64,000 bases of DNA from Nioella nitratireducens. GTDB lineage: Bacteria; Pseudomonadota; Alphaproteobacteria; Rhodobacterales; Rhodobacteraceae. Positions 7,065 to 17,300 of the stretch are shown here, in pieces. The position numbers and the translations under genes are program-made. The notes beneath the pieces are model-generated. The model saw nothing but the letters and a program-made list of their open reading frames with translations. It ran no database searches and was not told the DNA's origin. The stretch spans positions 1 to 64,000 of the forward strand of contig NZ_MNBW01000014.1 in NCBI RefSeq assembly GCF_001879715.1. Reading direction: 5' to 3'. Position 1 is the first letter of the stretch; the number at the start of each line of letters is the position of its first letter.

Positions 7065-9533
7065 TCAGGGCCGTGGTGTCAACACCGTTACGCCGATATT
7101 GCCGCCCGCCGCAAGCTCGTCGTCCAGCGACATCGGGATGTATTCGCCGCGGCGCCACAGCTCTCCGAGATTGTCATAGTAGCGGCTGAGGGGGTGGCCG
7201 GATTGCCCGGTCGAGGTGATGAAAACCGAACTGTCGGGATCGGCGAAATCGTAGACACCGCGATAGCCCGGACCGTGAACGTTCTGGAACGGGTTGGGCA
7301 ACTCGGCCGAGGTCTGCGCGCGGTTCAGGGTGTTGTCGCCGCCCGAGGTGCTTTGGCGGATATTCACCGCCCATCCAAATAGCGGCGTGTCGCCCAGAAC
7401 CTGATGCTCATGCACCGCCTCGTGCGCGTCGCCCCATCTCCAGGAGGAAATATTGTTGCCGTAGGTCTCGGTCAGGAATTGCAGCGCGTCATCCAGCGCC
7501 ATGCGGGCAATGTCGGTGCAGGTCTCCACGATCGACGACGGCTGCACATCGCACCAGTCCGAGGCCCCGTCGATATCGCGGTAGACCCGTTCAATGAAGA
7601 CCGGCTGCACGCGCTGGAATTCGCTGGCAAGCGGCCCCAGTTCATCGGCGATCAGACGTTGTTGCAAAAAGCGCATCCAGGCCGCGTAAATCAATGGCTC
7701 GGGCAAGTGTTCATTCATGTCGCCGTTCCACGCCGCCAGCAGGTCGAGCGCTTCGGCCCGGCGCGCCTCGACCGTGCCGGGGGCCGCGGCCTGACCGGTG
7801 AACCAAAGCTCGCGCCCGACCAGCGGCAGCAAGGCGCGCGCGGTCGGCGATACGGTGTCAAGCTGCGCCTCGACGAAACTGTCGCGGGTGTGGACCTGCC
7901 GCGACTGCATCAGATGTTCCCACCGGCGGATGCGCTGCGTGTCGCCCCAGCTATGGCTGACATGCAGCGGGAAGGGCCGGTCGATCATCCGGTTGTTGGT
8001 ATTGCCCAGAATGCCGCCCTCGGGGTCGAGGAAGCGCGGGTTGGCGGAATACTGCGTCACACCCTGCCAGCGGTTCGCGGCCACCCAGCCGGGCGAGGGT
8101 ACACGGCCCTGGGTTTCGCTTTCCAGCAACCGCCACGGCATATGGCCGATCACCTGCATTCCGATGCGGTCGCGGCTGGCCACCACGAGGTTTTGCGACG
8201 GGGCCACGAACCAGCGGCCCGCGTCCATCGCCTCGTCGACCGTGGTCGCGCGCATCAGTTCCAGCCCGGTGCGGAGCGAGGTGTTGTCGTCGGTCAGCGC
8301 GGTCCATGCCATCGACATGACATGGCCCGGCGGGGTGACTGTGCCGAAACTCCAATGGGTGCCGGGGATGACGGGGCCGTTTTCAGTGTCGCGCAGGGTA
8401 ACGGTGACGGGCGGGCTGTCGGCAATCTCGATGATCGAGCGGCGTGTCTCGAACTCGGCCCAGCCATCGGGCGTGCGGTATTCCTCGGGGTTGTCGGGGT
8501 TCAGCTCTTCGACGAACAGGTCGATGTCATCCATGTAGGACGATGTCATGCCCCAGCCGACATGTTCGTTCCGGCCAAGCAGAACGATGGGCATGCCGGG
8601 GATGGTGGCGCCGATCACGCCGCCAGAGGACAGTTGCAACCGGGCCAGATACCAGATCGTGGGCGCGGTCAGGCCAAGATGCGGGTCATTGGCCAACAGC
8701 GCTGCGCCGGTGGCGGACCGAGAGGGCGCGGCGGCCCACGCGTTGGAGGCCCCTGCAAGGCTCGGTGCAGCGGGCCACGGCTGTAACGGGTCGCGGGGCA
8801 TGTCGGCGCTGGCGATGTAGCGCGGCAAATCGGGGAAGAGTGCGGCATATTCCGGCAGGTCCGCCACAGCATCACCAGGCGGATCGGGCAGGATGTCGGC
8901 CAGCCGCGCGGGATCGTTCAGCATCAGTGACGTGCGTGCGCGCAGCACCTCTGTTTCCTGATGGCCCGCCAGTTGCAGCGCCATCATGTTGACGACCGCC
9001 AGCGAATCCGCAGGTCGCCACGGCGCGATCTCGGGCGAGAACAGCAACAGTTCCGGCGCCCCGCGTCCAAGCGCCTCGTCCGCGACCAGCCCCAGCCACG
9101 CGTTCACCCCATCGGAATAGGCTTGCAGCATCGCCAGTGTTTCGGGGTCTTGCGCCGTGACCGAGCGGCGGGCATGGCCGTAAAGGTCGAGCCGCCGCAT
9201 CAGTTCATCAATCCGCAAGGTCCGTTGGCCGAACAGTTCCGACAGGCGGCCTTGGGCGGTGCGGCGCATCATCAGCATTTGCCAGAGCCGGTCCTGCGCA
9301 TGGGCAAAGCCAAGCCCGTAGAACACATCGTGGTCGGTCTCGCCGTAGATATGCGGCACATCGGCATTGCTGCGCACGATATCGACCCGGTCATTCAGGC
9401 CCGAGACCTGCCAATCGGCGTCATAATCGGGCAGCGAGCGGGAAAAGACCCAATAGGCAATAGCAAGCCCCAGCACCCCCAACACGAGCGTTGCGGTGAC
9501 GAGACGGATCATCCAGCGCAGGAAGACGGCCAT
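7065..9533 (-). CDS. Penicillin acylase family (Ntn-hydrolase) amidase
   Basis: 822 aa. An N-terminal hydrophobic segment (about 8-30) acts as signal anchor. Then comes the alpha-subunit motif DVPHIYGETDHDVFYGLGFAHAQD, shortened here to its recognisable core (VPHIYG and FAHAQDR). The autoprocessing nucleophile is Ser263, in the sequence GASNAWA, which becomes residue 1 of the beta subunit. Conserved NDPHLGL follows. Homologues hydrolyse penicillins, acyl-homoserine lactones or other N-acyl compounds in the periplasm, and the substrate cannot be told from sequence. It stands alone, with a terminator at its 3' side shared with the convergent gene. Confidence 0.92.
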   Translation of the reverse strand: MAVFLRWMIRLVTATLVLGVLGLAIAYWVFSRSLPDYDADWQVSGLNDRVDIVRSNADVPHIYGETDHDVFYGLGFAHAQDRLWQMLMMRRTAQGRLSELFGQRTLRIDELMRRLDLYGHARRSVTAQDPETLAMLQAYSDGVNAWLGLVADEALGRGAPELLLFSPEIAPWRPADSLAVVNMMALQLAGHQETEVLRARTSLMLNDPARLADILPDPPGDAVADLPEYAALFPDLPRYIASADMPRDPLQPWPAAPSLAGASNAWAAAPSRSATGAALLANDPHLGLTAPTIWYLARLQLSSGGVIGATIPGMPIVLLGRNEHVGWGMTSSYMDDIDLFVEELNPDNPEEYRTPDGWAEFETRRSIIEIADSPPVTVTLRDTENGPVIPGTHWSFGTVTPPGHVMSMAWTALTDDNTSLRTGLELMRATTVDEAMDAGRWFVAPSQNLVVASRDRIGMQVIGHMPWRLLESETQGRVPSPGWVAANRWQGVTQYSANPRFLDPEGGILGNTNNRMIDRPFPLHVSHSWGDTQRIRRWEHLMQSRQVHTRDSFVEAQLDTVSPTARALLPLVGRELWFTGQAAAPGTVEARRAEALDLLAAWNGDMNEHLPEPLIYAAWMRFLQQRLIADELGPLASEFQRVQPVFIERVYRDIDGASDWCDVQPSSIVETCTDIARMALDDALQFLTETYGNNISSWRWGDAHEAVHEHQVLGDTPLFGWAVNIRQSTSGGDNTLNRAQTSAELPNPFQNVHGPGYRGVYDFADPDSSVFITSTGQSGHPLSRYYDNLGELWRRGEYIPMSLDDELAAGGNIGVTVLTPRP

Positions 9534-9658
9534 TGCGGTCCTGTTGGTCGGGAAAGGTCTGTGAGCGCTCGCACCCTAGCGGCACATGACGGGAATTCAA
9601 AGCGAGAGACGGCCCGAATTCGGACCGTCCCGCCATGGCAGATCGCCGCGCCCGCCGC

Positions 9659-10216
9659 TCAGGGCAGGATGCGGGTGTAGCGCTGACCTTCCAGCGTGGC
9701 GCCCGCGATCAGGCCCGCCTGGCCGAAGACGATGGCGATCACCGGGCTAAGCAGGCTGTTGGTGTCGGTGCCGATGTTGCCGCCCTGGTTCGAAACGGCA
9801 TAACGGACATCGCCGCCGACTGCCCACCCCGAGGAATAGCGGAAATCGCGCAACGACTCTTCGGTCATGAAAAACAGGGCATGGGCATATTGTTGCGCGC
9901 CGATTTGCAAGCCGAATGTGGCCGAGGCGGAAGAGTAGTAATCCACCGTCGCCCCGTTGATGCGCAACGCGCCGCGGCCATAGCCGCCGCCGATGCCAAA
10001 GCCCGCCTCGGTTATCAACGGCATGATCAGAACGCCGTCGGCATTTTGCATCAGGTTCTGCGTGCCGGGGATGTTGGCATACATGAAATCAATGGCGCTA
10101 TCGACACGGGCGTCGATGCGCTGGCTTGCGTTGCTGGAAAGGCCGTTGCCGCAGGCCGAAACGAGGGGCAGGCTGACTGCCCCCATGATCATGGTTCGCC
10201 GGTCGAGAATACTCAT
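9659..10216 (-). CDS. SYLF (YSC84-type) lipid-binding lipoprotein
   Basis: 185 aa. The N-terminus has a twin-arginine-like RRT, a hydrophobic stretch, and the lipobox LVSAC, so Cys22 is probably lipidated and the protein anchored in the envelope. The rest is the SYLF/YSC84 domain with glycine-rich strands (AGFGIGGGYGRGALRING), a repeated SASATFGLQIGAQQ segment, and the conserved end GQAGLIAGATLEGQRYTRI. Eukaryotic SYLF proteins bind phosphoinositides; bacterial members are uncharacterised. Monocistronic by spacing. Confidence 0.88.
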   Translation of the reverse strand: MSILDRRTMIMGAVSLPLVSACGNGLSSNASQRIDARVDSAIDFMYANIPGTQNLMQNADGVLIMPLITEAGFGIGGGYGRGALRINGATVDYYSSASATFGLQIGAQQYAHALFFMTEESLRDFRYSSGWAVGGDVRYAVSNQGGNIGTDTNSLLSPVIAIVFGQAGLIAGATLEGQRYTRILP

Positions 10217-10339
10217 GGTGTCAGGTCCGCCTGTCTCTGTCCTCTAGGTGTTGGGGCTTTTACCCCTTGGTGCCGCAAAATACGCATGTTTTGCGCGGAA
10301 GTCATCCTGTTTGCGCCTTGTCTTGCGGGATTTCGCCGA

Positions 10340-11263
10340 TCAAGCATCCCTGGCGGCAATCCGCTCGGCCCGCGCTTTCTGGCGCTCGGGCTTCCAGCGG
10401 CGATGGACCCAGAACCATTGGCCGGGACGCTCGCGCACCTGCGCGCCAAGGCTGTCCATCAGCGCCTGAGTCATGGTTTCGGGGTCGGTGTGCGGCACGG
10501 GGGCCTCTAGCAGCACGTCGAAATCGAGACCGTTGTCCAGCCGTCGCGCATAGATTGGCACCACCAAGGCGTTGTATTTCAGCGCGATATCGCCAACGGA
10601 TTGCGCCGTCGGGGCGGGCTTTCCCAGAAAATCCACGACCACACCGTCGCCGTAATACTGGTCGATCAACAGCGCACCGTGGCCGCCCTCCTTGACGTGA
10701 CGCATGAAGCTGGCAAGGCCCCGCCGTCCACGGGCGAAGGCCGGGCCGCCAACGGCTTGAATCGTGCGCACGTAATGCTCGTTGAAATAGGCGTTGTTCA
10801 TCGGGCGGTAGAGCCCGCCAAGGCTAAAGCCCCGCACGTTCATCGCCGCGCGCGCCGCTTGGTAGTTGCCGAAATGGCCTGACACGAACAGGATCGGCCG
10901 CCCTTCGGCCAAGGCCGCCTCTGCCGGGGACAGACCCGGCCCATGGGTGTGCCATGTCTTGGCGCGCGCGATCTGCTCGGCAGTGGCGTAGTTCTCGATC
11001 AGCACCCGGCCGACATTGTCCAGCACCGCATCGGCGATGCGCGCCCGCTCGGTCCGGTCCATTTCGGGCCAGACATAGGCAAGGTTTTCCCGTGCCCGGC
11101 GGCGATAGCCCGACAGCGGCCCCAGCACCCGCCGCCCCAGCCAGCCCATCACAGCCACCCGCCAGCGATGCGGCAGCCCCAACAGCGCCCCGATCACGGC
11201 GCGGCCAAGCCGGTCTGTCAGCCAGTCGGCCCAGGTGCGTGTCTGCTTGTCTTCAACGGCCAT
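10340..11263 (-). CDS. Lipid A biosynthesis (LpxL/HtrB-type) acyltransferase
   Basis: 307 aa from the ATG at 11263; an in-frame TTG at 11275 lacks a properly spaced ribosome site. The family transfers secondary acyl chains to lipid A or other acyl acceptors at the inner membrane. Visible are the catalytic His segment LFVSGHFGNYQAARAAM, a second block GLYRPMNN, and GHGALLIDQYYGDG(V). The end includes FWVHRRWKPE, typical of LpxL/LpxM. The usual HxxxxE/D acid is replaced by a neutral residue in HFGNYQ, seen also in other alphaproteobacterial members. Acyl specificity unknown. Confidence 0.88.
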   Translation of the reverse strand: MAVEDKQTRTWADWLTDRLGRAVIGALLGLPHRWRVAVMGWLGRRVLGPLSGYRRRARENLAYVWPEMDRTERARIADAVLDNVGRVLIENYATAEQIARAKTWHTHGPGLSPAEAALAEGRPILFVSGHFGNYQAARAAMNVRGFSLGGLYRPMNNAYFNEHYVRTIQAVGGPAFARGRRGLASFMRHVKEGGHGALLIDQYYGDGVVVDFLGKPAPTAQSVGDIALKYNALVVPIYARRLDNGLDFDVLLEAPVPHTDPETMTQALMDSLGAQVRERPGQWFWVHRRWKPERQKARAERIAARDA

Positions 11264-11359
11264 GCGCGGGCGCAAATCCTTGGCAAGGGGACCGCCCGAT
11301 AAGGCGATTGGCCGCCAGACATAGAGGGGGTTTTCGCCAAGCTCAAGACTGCAGCAGGG

Positions 11360-11791
11360 TCAGCCCTGTGCCTTGGCCAGCGCGTCGATCTGGGGGCGAA
11401 GCCCCGCCGCCTGATAGCCTGCCTCTTCACAAGCTTCGATGATCTCGTCAGTAGGGATCTGCCCGGCAGACGCGAAGGCCCACATCACCGCCGACCGCAT
11501 GCCAGAGGCGCAATAGGCCACCACGCCAGCCTCGGCGGTATCCATCGCGTCGGCCTGTTCCTCGACATTGTCCATGGTCATCGCCGCGCCGTTCACCGGG
11601 TTGAAAACGAAGGTCAGGCCCGCGGCCTCGGCGGCCTGTTGCATGGCAGCGGCCTGTTGCGCGGGCGGAACTTCCTGATCGGGGCGGTTACAAATCACGG
11701 TCGAGACGCCGATCGCGGCGAGGCGGGCCATGTCCTCGGGGTCGAGCTGGCCGGATACGGACATGGTTTCGGAAAGCGGGCGCAGATCCAT
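11360..11791 (-). CDS. DUF442/TIGR01244-type phosphatase-like protein
   Basis: 143 aa from the ATG at 11791; longer readings upstream are not protein-like. The N-terminus MDLRPLSETMSVSGQL and the segment VSTVICNRPDQE are characteristic. The active-site loop is YCASGMRS, with Cys94 and Arg99 arranged CxxxxR as in dual-specificity phosphatases. These proteins occur free or fused to beta-lactamase-like sulfur dioxygenases (Blh), where they are tied to sulfide metabolism. No such partner is nearby, so the link here is only a possibility. Confidence 0.85.
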   Translation of the reverse strand: MDLRPLSETMSVSGQLDPEDMARLAAIGVSTVICNRPDQEVPPAQQAAAMQQAAEAAGLTFVFNPVNGAAMTMDNVEEQADAMDTAEAGVVAYCASGMRSAVMWAFASAGQIPTDEIIEACEEAGYQAAGLRPQIDALAKAQG

Positions 11792-11980
11792 TTGGGGCGG
11801 CTCCGGGTGTTGGGGTGGGACAGTCCGTCCAACCTGCCGCGCCGGGACATGGAAGAAAAGGCGAAAGCGAAAATTTGCATGAAAACGTAAAACCATCGGG
11901 TCGGTTGATCGAAGTCAAGGTCCAGGCGGCCCGCTGCCCCTAGGGTAACGGCACCGCGGACCGAGACAGGAGGCCATTTG

Positions 11981-12298
11981 ATGATCGACATTACGCCGCT
12001 GCGCAGCCAGTTGATGCGCCGCCTCGAAACGCTCGATGGCAAGCTGCACGAAATCGAAGCCGAGCTTGAGAGCCATAACGACCCGGATTGGGAAGAAGCC
12101 GCGCAGGAACGCGAGGGCGACGAGGTGCTGGAATCGCTCGGCAAGACCGACCAAAGCGAAATTCGCATGATCAAGGCCGCGCTCGAACGCATGGATGCCG
12201 GGGAATACGGCTATTGCGCCACCTGCGGCGACAAGATTTCGGAAGACAGGCTGAACGTGCTGCCCTGCACGCCGTTCTGCCGCAAATGCGCCCCTTGA
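11981..12298 (+). CDS. DksA/TraR-family zinc-finger protein
   Basis: 105 aa, starting at an ATG placed 7 nt after AGGAGG (the TTG just before it is not needed). Residues 3-70 form a charged helical hairpin resembling a short coiled coil. The C-terminal C4 finger uses Cys79, Cys82, Cys100 and Cys103. DksA-family proteins reach into the RNA polymerase secondary channel and modulate stringent-response promoters. This one is shorter than DksA (about 150 aa) and lacks the DxxDxA tip motif in its usual form, so it may be a specialised paralogue. Two hairpins and a 45-residue gene follow. Confidence 0.88.
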   Translation: MIDITPLRSQLMRRLETLDGKLHEIEAELESHNDPDWEEAAQEREGDEVLESLGKTDQSEIRMIKAALERMDAGEYGYCATCGDKISEDRLNVLPCTPFCRKCAP

Positions 12299-12349
12299 CG
12301 GGGGTGCCCGTGGAACGGCCCCGGGTGGGGATTTGAGGCCGTTTCGCAC

Positions 12350-12408
12350 GGGTCGGGCCAGCAACGGTCCGACCCCAGATTCCCTGACACGGTGCCAGGC
12401 GCCGTGTC
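12350..12408 (+). other. Two consecutive hairpins before a small gene
   Basis: Hairpin 1 spans 12350-12375 (GGGTCGG paired with CCGACCC). Hairpin 2 has arms 12386-12392 and 12402-12408 and extends inward. Neither is followed by T residues. They lie between the DksA-like gene and the ribosome site of the small gene, so they may be an RNA processing or attenuation element. Confidence 0.45.
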
Positions 12409-12432
12409 CCGTCAGCGAAAGGAGGGCTGACC

Positions 12433-12570
12433 ATGCCCGAGGAAAAGCAGAAAACCCCGGCCGACGAGGCCAAGGACAGCGAGGCGCTCAAGCGCCAGCA
12501 GCCGCATTTCCACAAACCCGATCCGAAAGACGATCAGGATGACGAGCTGTTCAACGATATGCCGGTCTGA
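12433..12570 (+). CDS. Small charged hypothetical protein (45 aa)
   Basis: MPEEKQ... to ...NDMPV, 45 residues. It is strongly hydrophilic, rich in Asp, Glu, Lys and Gln, with a His-containing middle (QPHFHKPD). It has no hydrophobic core and is probably disordered. The case for a real gene rests on AGGAGG 8 nt before the ATG, clean codon use, and a strong terminator 48 nt after the stop. It follows the DksA-like gene on the same strand. Function unknown. Confidence 0.7.
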   Translation: MPEEKQKTPADEAKDSEALKRQQPHFHKPDPKDDQDDELFNDMPV

Positions 12571-12617
12571 CAGGCCGCACGATCTCTTCCTGTTGGTCGA
12601 CGCTGACCGACACTTGC

Positions 12618-12649
12618 GCCCCGCCAAGACTTTCGGCGGGGCCTTTTTT
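12618..12649 (+). terminator. Rho-independent terminator
   Basis: Perfect 8-bp stem (12618-12625 with 12635-12642) followed by six T. It ends the DksA-like/45-aa transcript ahead of the convergent hemB. Confidence 0.88.
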
Positions 12650-12651
12650 CG

Positions 12652-13650
12652 TCAGCCGTTCAGGATGCGCGCCACGCGGGGGGCGAAATAGGTCAGCACC
12701 CCGTCACATCCGGCGCGGCGGAAACTCATCAGGCTTTCCAGCATCACCTTTTCCCCGTCGATCCAGCCATTGGCGGCCGCGGCCTCGATCATCGCGTATT
12801 CGCCCGACACCTGGTAGGCAAAGGTCGGCGCGCCGAACGCATCTTTCACGTCGCGACAGAGGTCCAGATAGGGCAGGCCCGGCTTGACCATCACCATATC
12901 GGCGCCCTCAGACAGGTCGCGTTCCACGCAACGAAGCGCCTCCAGCCGGTTGGCCGGGTCGATCTGGTAGGTCTTCTTGTCGCCCTTCAGCGCGCTCGAC
13001 GCCCCCACGGCATCGCGGAACGGGCCGTAATAGGCGCTGGCGAACTTGGCGGCATAGGACATGATGGTGACATCGGTGAACCCGTCCGATTCCAAGGCCG
13101 CCCGCATCGCGCCGATGCGACCGTCCATCATGTCAGAGGGGCCCAGAATATCGGCCCCCGCACGGGCCTGTTCCAAAGCCATTTTCACAAGTGCTTCAAC
13201 GGTTTCGTCATTGACGATAATGCCGTCCCGCACGATCCCGTCATGGCCGTTTGCATTATAAGGGTCAAGCGCGATATCGGTCATGACCGCCAGTTCCGGC
13301 ACCGCGTCCTTGACCGCGCGGATGGCCCGGTTGGCGATGTTGTCGGGGTCCCAAGCAATCTCGCAGGTTTCGGTCTTGAGCGAGGGATCGGTATAGGGAA
13401 ACAGGCAGATCGCCGGAATGCCGAGCGCGTGGGCCTCGCGCGCGGCCTTGACGAGGCAATCGACGGAAAACCGGAAAACGCCGGGCATCGACGCCACGGG
13501 TTCCTCCACGCCGGTGCCTTCACGCACGAAAACGGGCCAGATCAGATCATCGACCGAAAGTCGGTTTTCCCGCACAAGCGCCCTGAGCGCCGCGCTTGAC
13601 CGCGGGCGGCGGAAGCGGGTCCGGGGGAAAGGGGCCTGTGAATTGCGCAT
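12652..13650 (-). CDS. hemB: Delta-aminolevulinic acid dehydratase (porphobilinogen synthase)
   Basis: 332 aa. Condenses two 5-aminolevulinate molecules to porphobilinogen in heme, chlorophyll and cobalamin synthesis. The two active-site lysines sit in SYAAKFASAYYGPFRD and in MVKPGLPYLD. The metal-binding region lacks the Cys triad of zinc enzymes and instead has the Asp-rich DIALDPYNANGHDG, as in Mg-dependent alphaproteobacterial HemB. The start is the ATG at 13650 with GAGG 8 nt upstream. It is divergent from the small membrane-protein gene at 13776. Confidence 0.96.
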   Translation of the reverse strand: MRNSQAPFPRTRFRRPRSSAALRALVRENRLSVDDLIWPVFVREGTGVEEPVASMPGVFRFSVDCLVKAAREAHALGIPAICLFPYTDPSLKTETCEIAWDPDNIANRAIRAVKDAVPELAVMTDIALDPYNANGHDGIVRDGIIVNDETVEALVKMALEQARAGADILGPSDMMDGRIGAMRAALESDGFTDVTIMSYAAKFASAYYGPFRDAVGASSALKGDKKTYQIDPANRLEALRCVERDLSEGADMVMVKPGLPYLDLCRDVKDAFGAPTFAYQVSGEYAMIEAAAANGWIDGEKVMLESLMSFRRAGCDGVLTYFAPRVARILNG

Positions 13651-13775
13651 GGGTCTGTCCTCACCTTGGGTGTTGCAAAATGGGGTGGCATGTTCGGCCA
13701 CGTTTCTCAAGGGCTGGAAACCCGCGCGGCACGCGACTAATGTGCCGACAAAATTGATAGCGGGGGCGGGCAGCC

Positions 13776-14297
13776 TTGAATTTTCTGAACCTTGCGACGG
13801 AAGTGATCGACCTCAGGTCTTTCTCGAACCTTTGGTACTGGATCGCGCTGGCCGCGCTGTGGTCGCGTGCCAGCCACTGGGTGGTGGGCGTGCCCTTCGA
13901 CATGGTGACGCGCGCCGGTCGCGGGCACGAACGTTCGCTGCACGACATGCGGGTTCTGGCCGAAGTCAATGTGAACCGTATCCTGACCCTCGTGGAATTG
14001 TCGGGGCCGCTGATGGCGGGGATCGCAGCCTTTGTGCTCACCGGGCTCGTGGTGCTTGGCTGGGGGTACGCAGTCGAGTTCTGTCAGGCGGTTTTTCTGC
14101 TGATGGGGCCGATGACGGCGGTCGGCCTGCTGAACATCCACACCGCGCGCAAGCTGCGGCAAACCGGCTATGAAGACCTGCCGCGCAAGTTGCGCAACCA
14201 CCGGCTCGGGGTGCAAATGCTTGGGGTTGTGTCGATCTTCTGCACCGCTTTCTGGGGCATGTGGACGAACCTGCATCACGGCGCATTGGGACTTTAA
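13776..14297 (+). CDS. Small membrane protein, 'component of SufBCD complex'-type
   Basis: 173 aa with a TTG start. Hydrophobic segments lie at about 17-33, 69-90 and 93-110, with a further one near 148-165. Highly similar proteins in Rhodobacteraceae carry the database name 'component of SufBCD complex'. I see no sequence reason for a role in iron-sulfur assembly and no suf genes nearby, so the name should not be trusted. It ends 20 nt before mfd on the same strand and may be cotranscribed with it. Confidence 0.7.
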   Translation: MNFLNLATEVIDLRSFSNLWYWIALAALWSRASHWVVGVPFDMVTRAGRGHERSLHDMRVLAEVNVNRILTLVELSGPLMAGIAAFVLTGLVVLGWGYAVEFCQAVFLLMGPMTAVGLLNIHTARKLRQTGYEDLPRKLRNHRLGVQMLGVVSIFCTAFWGMWTNLHHGALGL

Positions 14298-14317
14298 CCT
14301 CGCAAGGCAAAGCATTG

Positions 14318-17300
14318 ATGAAACAGAAAACCCACCTACTGATGGGCGGGGTGCCCGAGGGATTCGACGCCACCCGCGTTCTGGCCGAGCTGGACCGCGA
14401 CGTTGGTCCCGTGCTGCACATTGCGCGCGATGACAAACGCTTGGCCGCAATGGCCACGGCGTTGGCCTTTTTCGACCCGACGGTGCCGGTGCTGACCTTT
14501 CCCGGTTGGGACTGCCTGCCGTTCGACCGGGTGTCGCCCAATGCCGACATCTCGGCCACGCGCATGGCGACGCTGGCGGCGCTTGCCGCCGGGATCGAGG
14601 GGCGATTCATTTTGCTGACCACGCTCAACGCAGCGACCCAGTACGTGCCGCCGCGCGATCTGTTGCGCTCCTCGGCCTTCGTGGCCCGCGTGGGGTATCA
14701 GATCAATGAAGGCGAATTGCGCAACTTTTTGATTCGCATGGGATATTCACAATCCCCCACGGTTATGGAACCAGGCGATCATGCCATTCGCGGCGGCATC
14801 ATCGACGTCTGGCCGCCGGGTGAAGAGATGCCCGTGCGGCTGGATTTGTTCGGCGACGTTCTGGACGGCGCGCGGCGGTTCGATCCGGCGACGCAGCGCA
14901 CCACCGAGAAACTGACGCGGATCGAACTGGCGCCGGTATCCGAGGTCATTCTGGATGACGCCGCGATCACACGGTTCCGGCAGAATTACCGGATCGAATT
15001 CGGCGCGGGCGGCACCGATGATCCGCTGTACGAGGCGGTCAGTGCAGGGCGAAAGCATCAGGGGGTGGAACATTGGCTGCCCTTCTTCCACGAGCGGCTG
15101 GAAACCCTGTTCGACTACTTGCCGCAGGCCACGATCACGTTGGACGATCAAAGCATGCCGCAGCGGATTTCCCGCTGGGAAACCATTGAAGATCAATATG
15201 ATACGCGTAAGACTGCAATGACGCAAAAGGGCCGGATGGACACGGTTTACAAGCCTTGTCCGCCGGGTCTGCTCTACCTCGACGAGGCCGCTTGGGATGG
15301 GGCTGTTTCGGGGCATCGGGTGGTGCAGTTTTCGCCTTTGCCGCAGGCGTCGGGGCCCGGCGTGGTGGATGCAGGCGGGCGGATCGGGCGCAGTTTCGCG
15401 CCGGAACGCCAACAGGAAAATATCAGCCTTTTCGAGGCTTTGGCCGATCATGTTCGTGCAGAACTGAACCAGCGTGCGGTGGTTATCGCCTCTTGGTCCG
15501 AGGGCGCACGCGAGCGGCTGAAGGGCCTGTTGGAAGATCAGGATCTGACACAGGTGTCGGAAATTTCCGACGGTCGTGTCGGGTTACAGAAAGGAAGCCT
15601 TAACCTTGCGGTCTGGCCGCTGGAGCAGGGCTTTACCGGCAATGGCCTGACGGTGATCTCGGAACAGGACGTGTTGGGCGACCGTCTGATCCGGCCCAAG
15701 CGCAAGACCAAGCGGGCCGAGAACTACCTGACCGAAGCCCAAAGCCTGTCCCCCGGCGATCTGGTGGTGCATGTCGATCACGGCGTGGGCCGCTACAAGG
15801 GGCTTGAGACGGTCACCGCCATGGGCGCGCCGCATGAGTGCATCGCGCTGGAATATGCGGGCGGCGACCGGTTGTTCCTGCCTGTGGAAAACATCGAACT
15901 GCTCAGCCGCTATGGCCATGAGGAAGGGCTGCTAGACAAGCTGGGCGGCGGCGCGTGGCAGGCGAAGAAGGCGAGGCTCAAGGAGCGTATCCGCCAGATC
16001 GCCGACAAGCTCATTCGCATCGCTGCCGAGCGCGAATTGCGGCGCGCGCCGGTTCTGGAACCGCCGGGCGACATGTGGGAGGCGTTCTGCGCGCGGTTTC
16101 CCTACGAGGAAACCGACGACCAGTTGTCGGCCATTGCCGATGTGATGGACGATCTCGAACGCGGGCGGCCGATGGATCGGCTGGTGGTGGGCGATGTGGG
16201 CTTTGGCAAGACCGAGGTCGCCATGCGCGCGGCCTTTGTTGCGGCGGCCAGCGGGCAACAGGTGGCTGTGATCGCGCCGACCACGCTGCTGGCACGTCAG
16301 CACGCCCAGACCTTTGCCGAGCGGTTTCGGGGATTTCCAATATCTGTCAGGCAGTTGTCCCGCTTCGTTCCGGCAAAACAGGCCAGCGACACCCGCAAGG
16401 GCCTGTCTGACGGCAGCGTCGATATCTGCATCGGCACCCATGCGTTGTTGGCAAAAAACATCCGGTTTCACAACCTTGGCCTGCTGGTGATCGACGAGGA
16501 ACAGCGCTTTGGTGTCAGCCACAAGGAACGGCTGAAGGAAATGCGCAGCGATGTGCATGTGCTGACGCTGTCGGCCACGCCGATTCCGCGCACGCTGCAA
16601 ATGTCCTTGTCGGGGGTGCGTGATCTGTCGATGATCGGCACGCCGCCGGTCGACCGGTTGGCCATTCGCACCTATGTGTCGGAATTCGACGCGGTGACGA
16701 TCCGCGAGGCGTTGCTGCGGGAACATTATCGGGGCGGGCAGAGTTTTTACGTTGTGCCGCGCATCGAACATCTGCCGGAAATCGAAGCCTTCCTGCGCGA
16801 ACAAGTGCCGGAAGTGACCTTCGTCATCGCCCATGGCCAGATGGCGGCAGGCGAGTTGGATGACCGGATGAACGCCTTTTACGACGGAAAATACGATGTT
16901 CTGCTGGCCACCACGATCATTGAATCCGGCATCGACATTCCGACAGCGAACACCATGGTGATTCACCGGGCCGATATGTATGGGCTGGCGCAGCTTTACC
17001 AGATTCGGGGCCGCGTGGGCCGGGCCAAGACCCGTGCCTATGCTTATCTGACCACCAAACCGCGTTTGAAACTGACACCGGCGGCGGAAAAGCGGCTGCG
17101 GGTTCTGGGCAGTCTCGACAGCCTTGGGGCCGGGTTCACCATTGCGTCTCAGGATCTCGATATTCGCGGCGCGGGCAACATCGTCGGCGAGGAACAGTCG
17201 GGCCATGTGCGCGAGGTGGGGTTCGAGCTGTATCAATCCATGCTGGAAGAGGCGATTTCCAAGATACGCTCGGGGCAGATGGAGGGGTTGAGCGACGACG

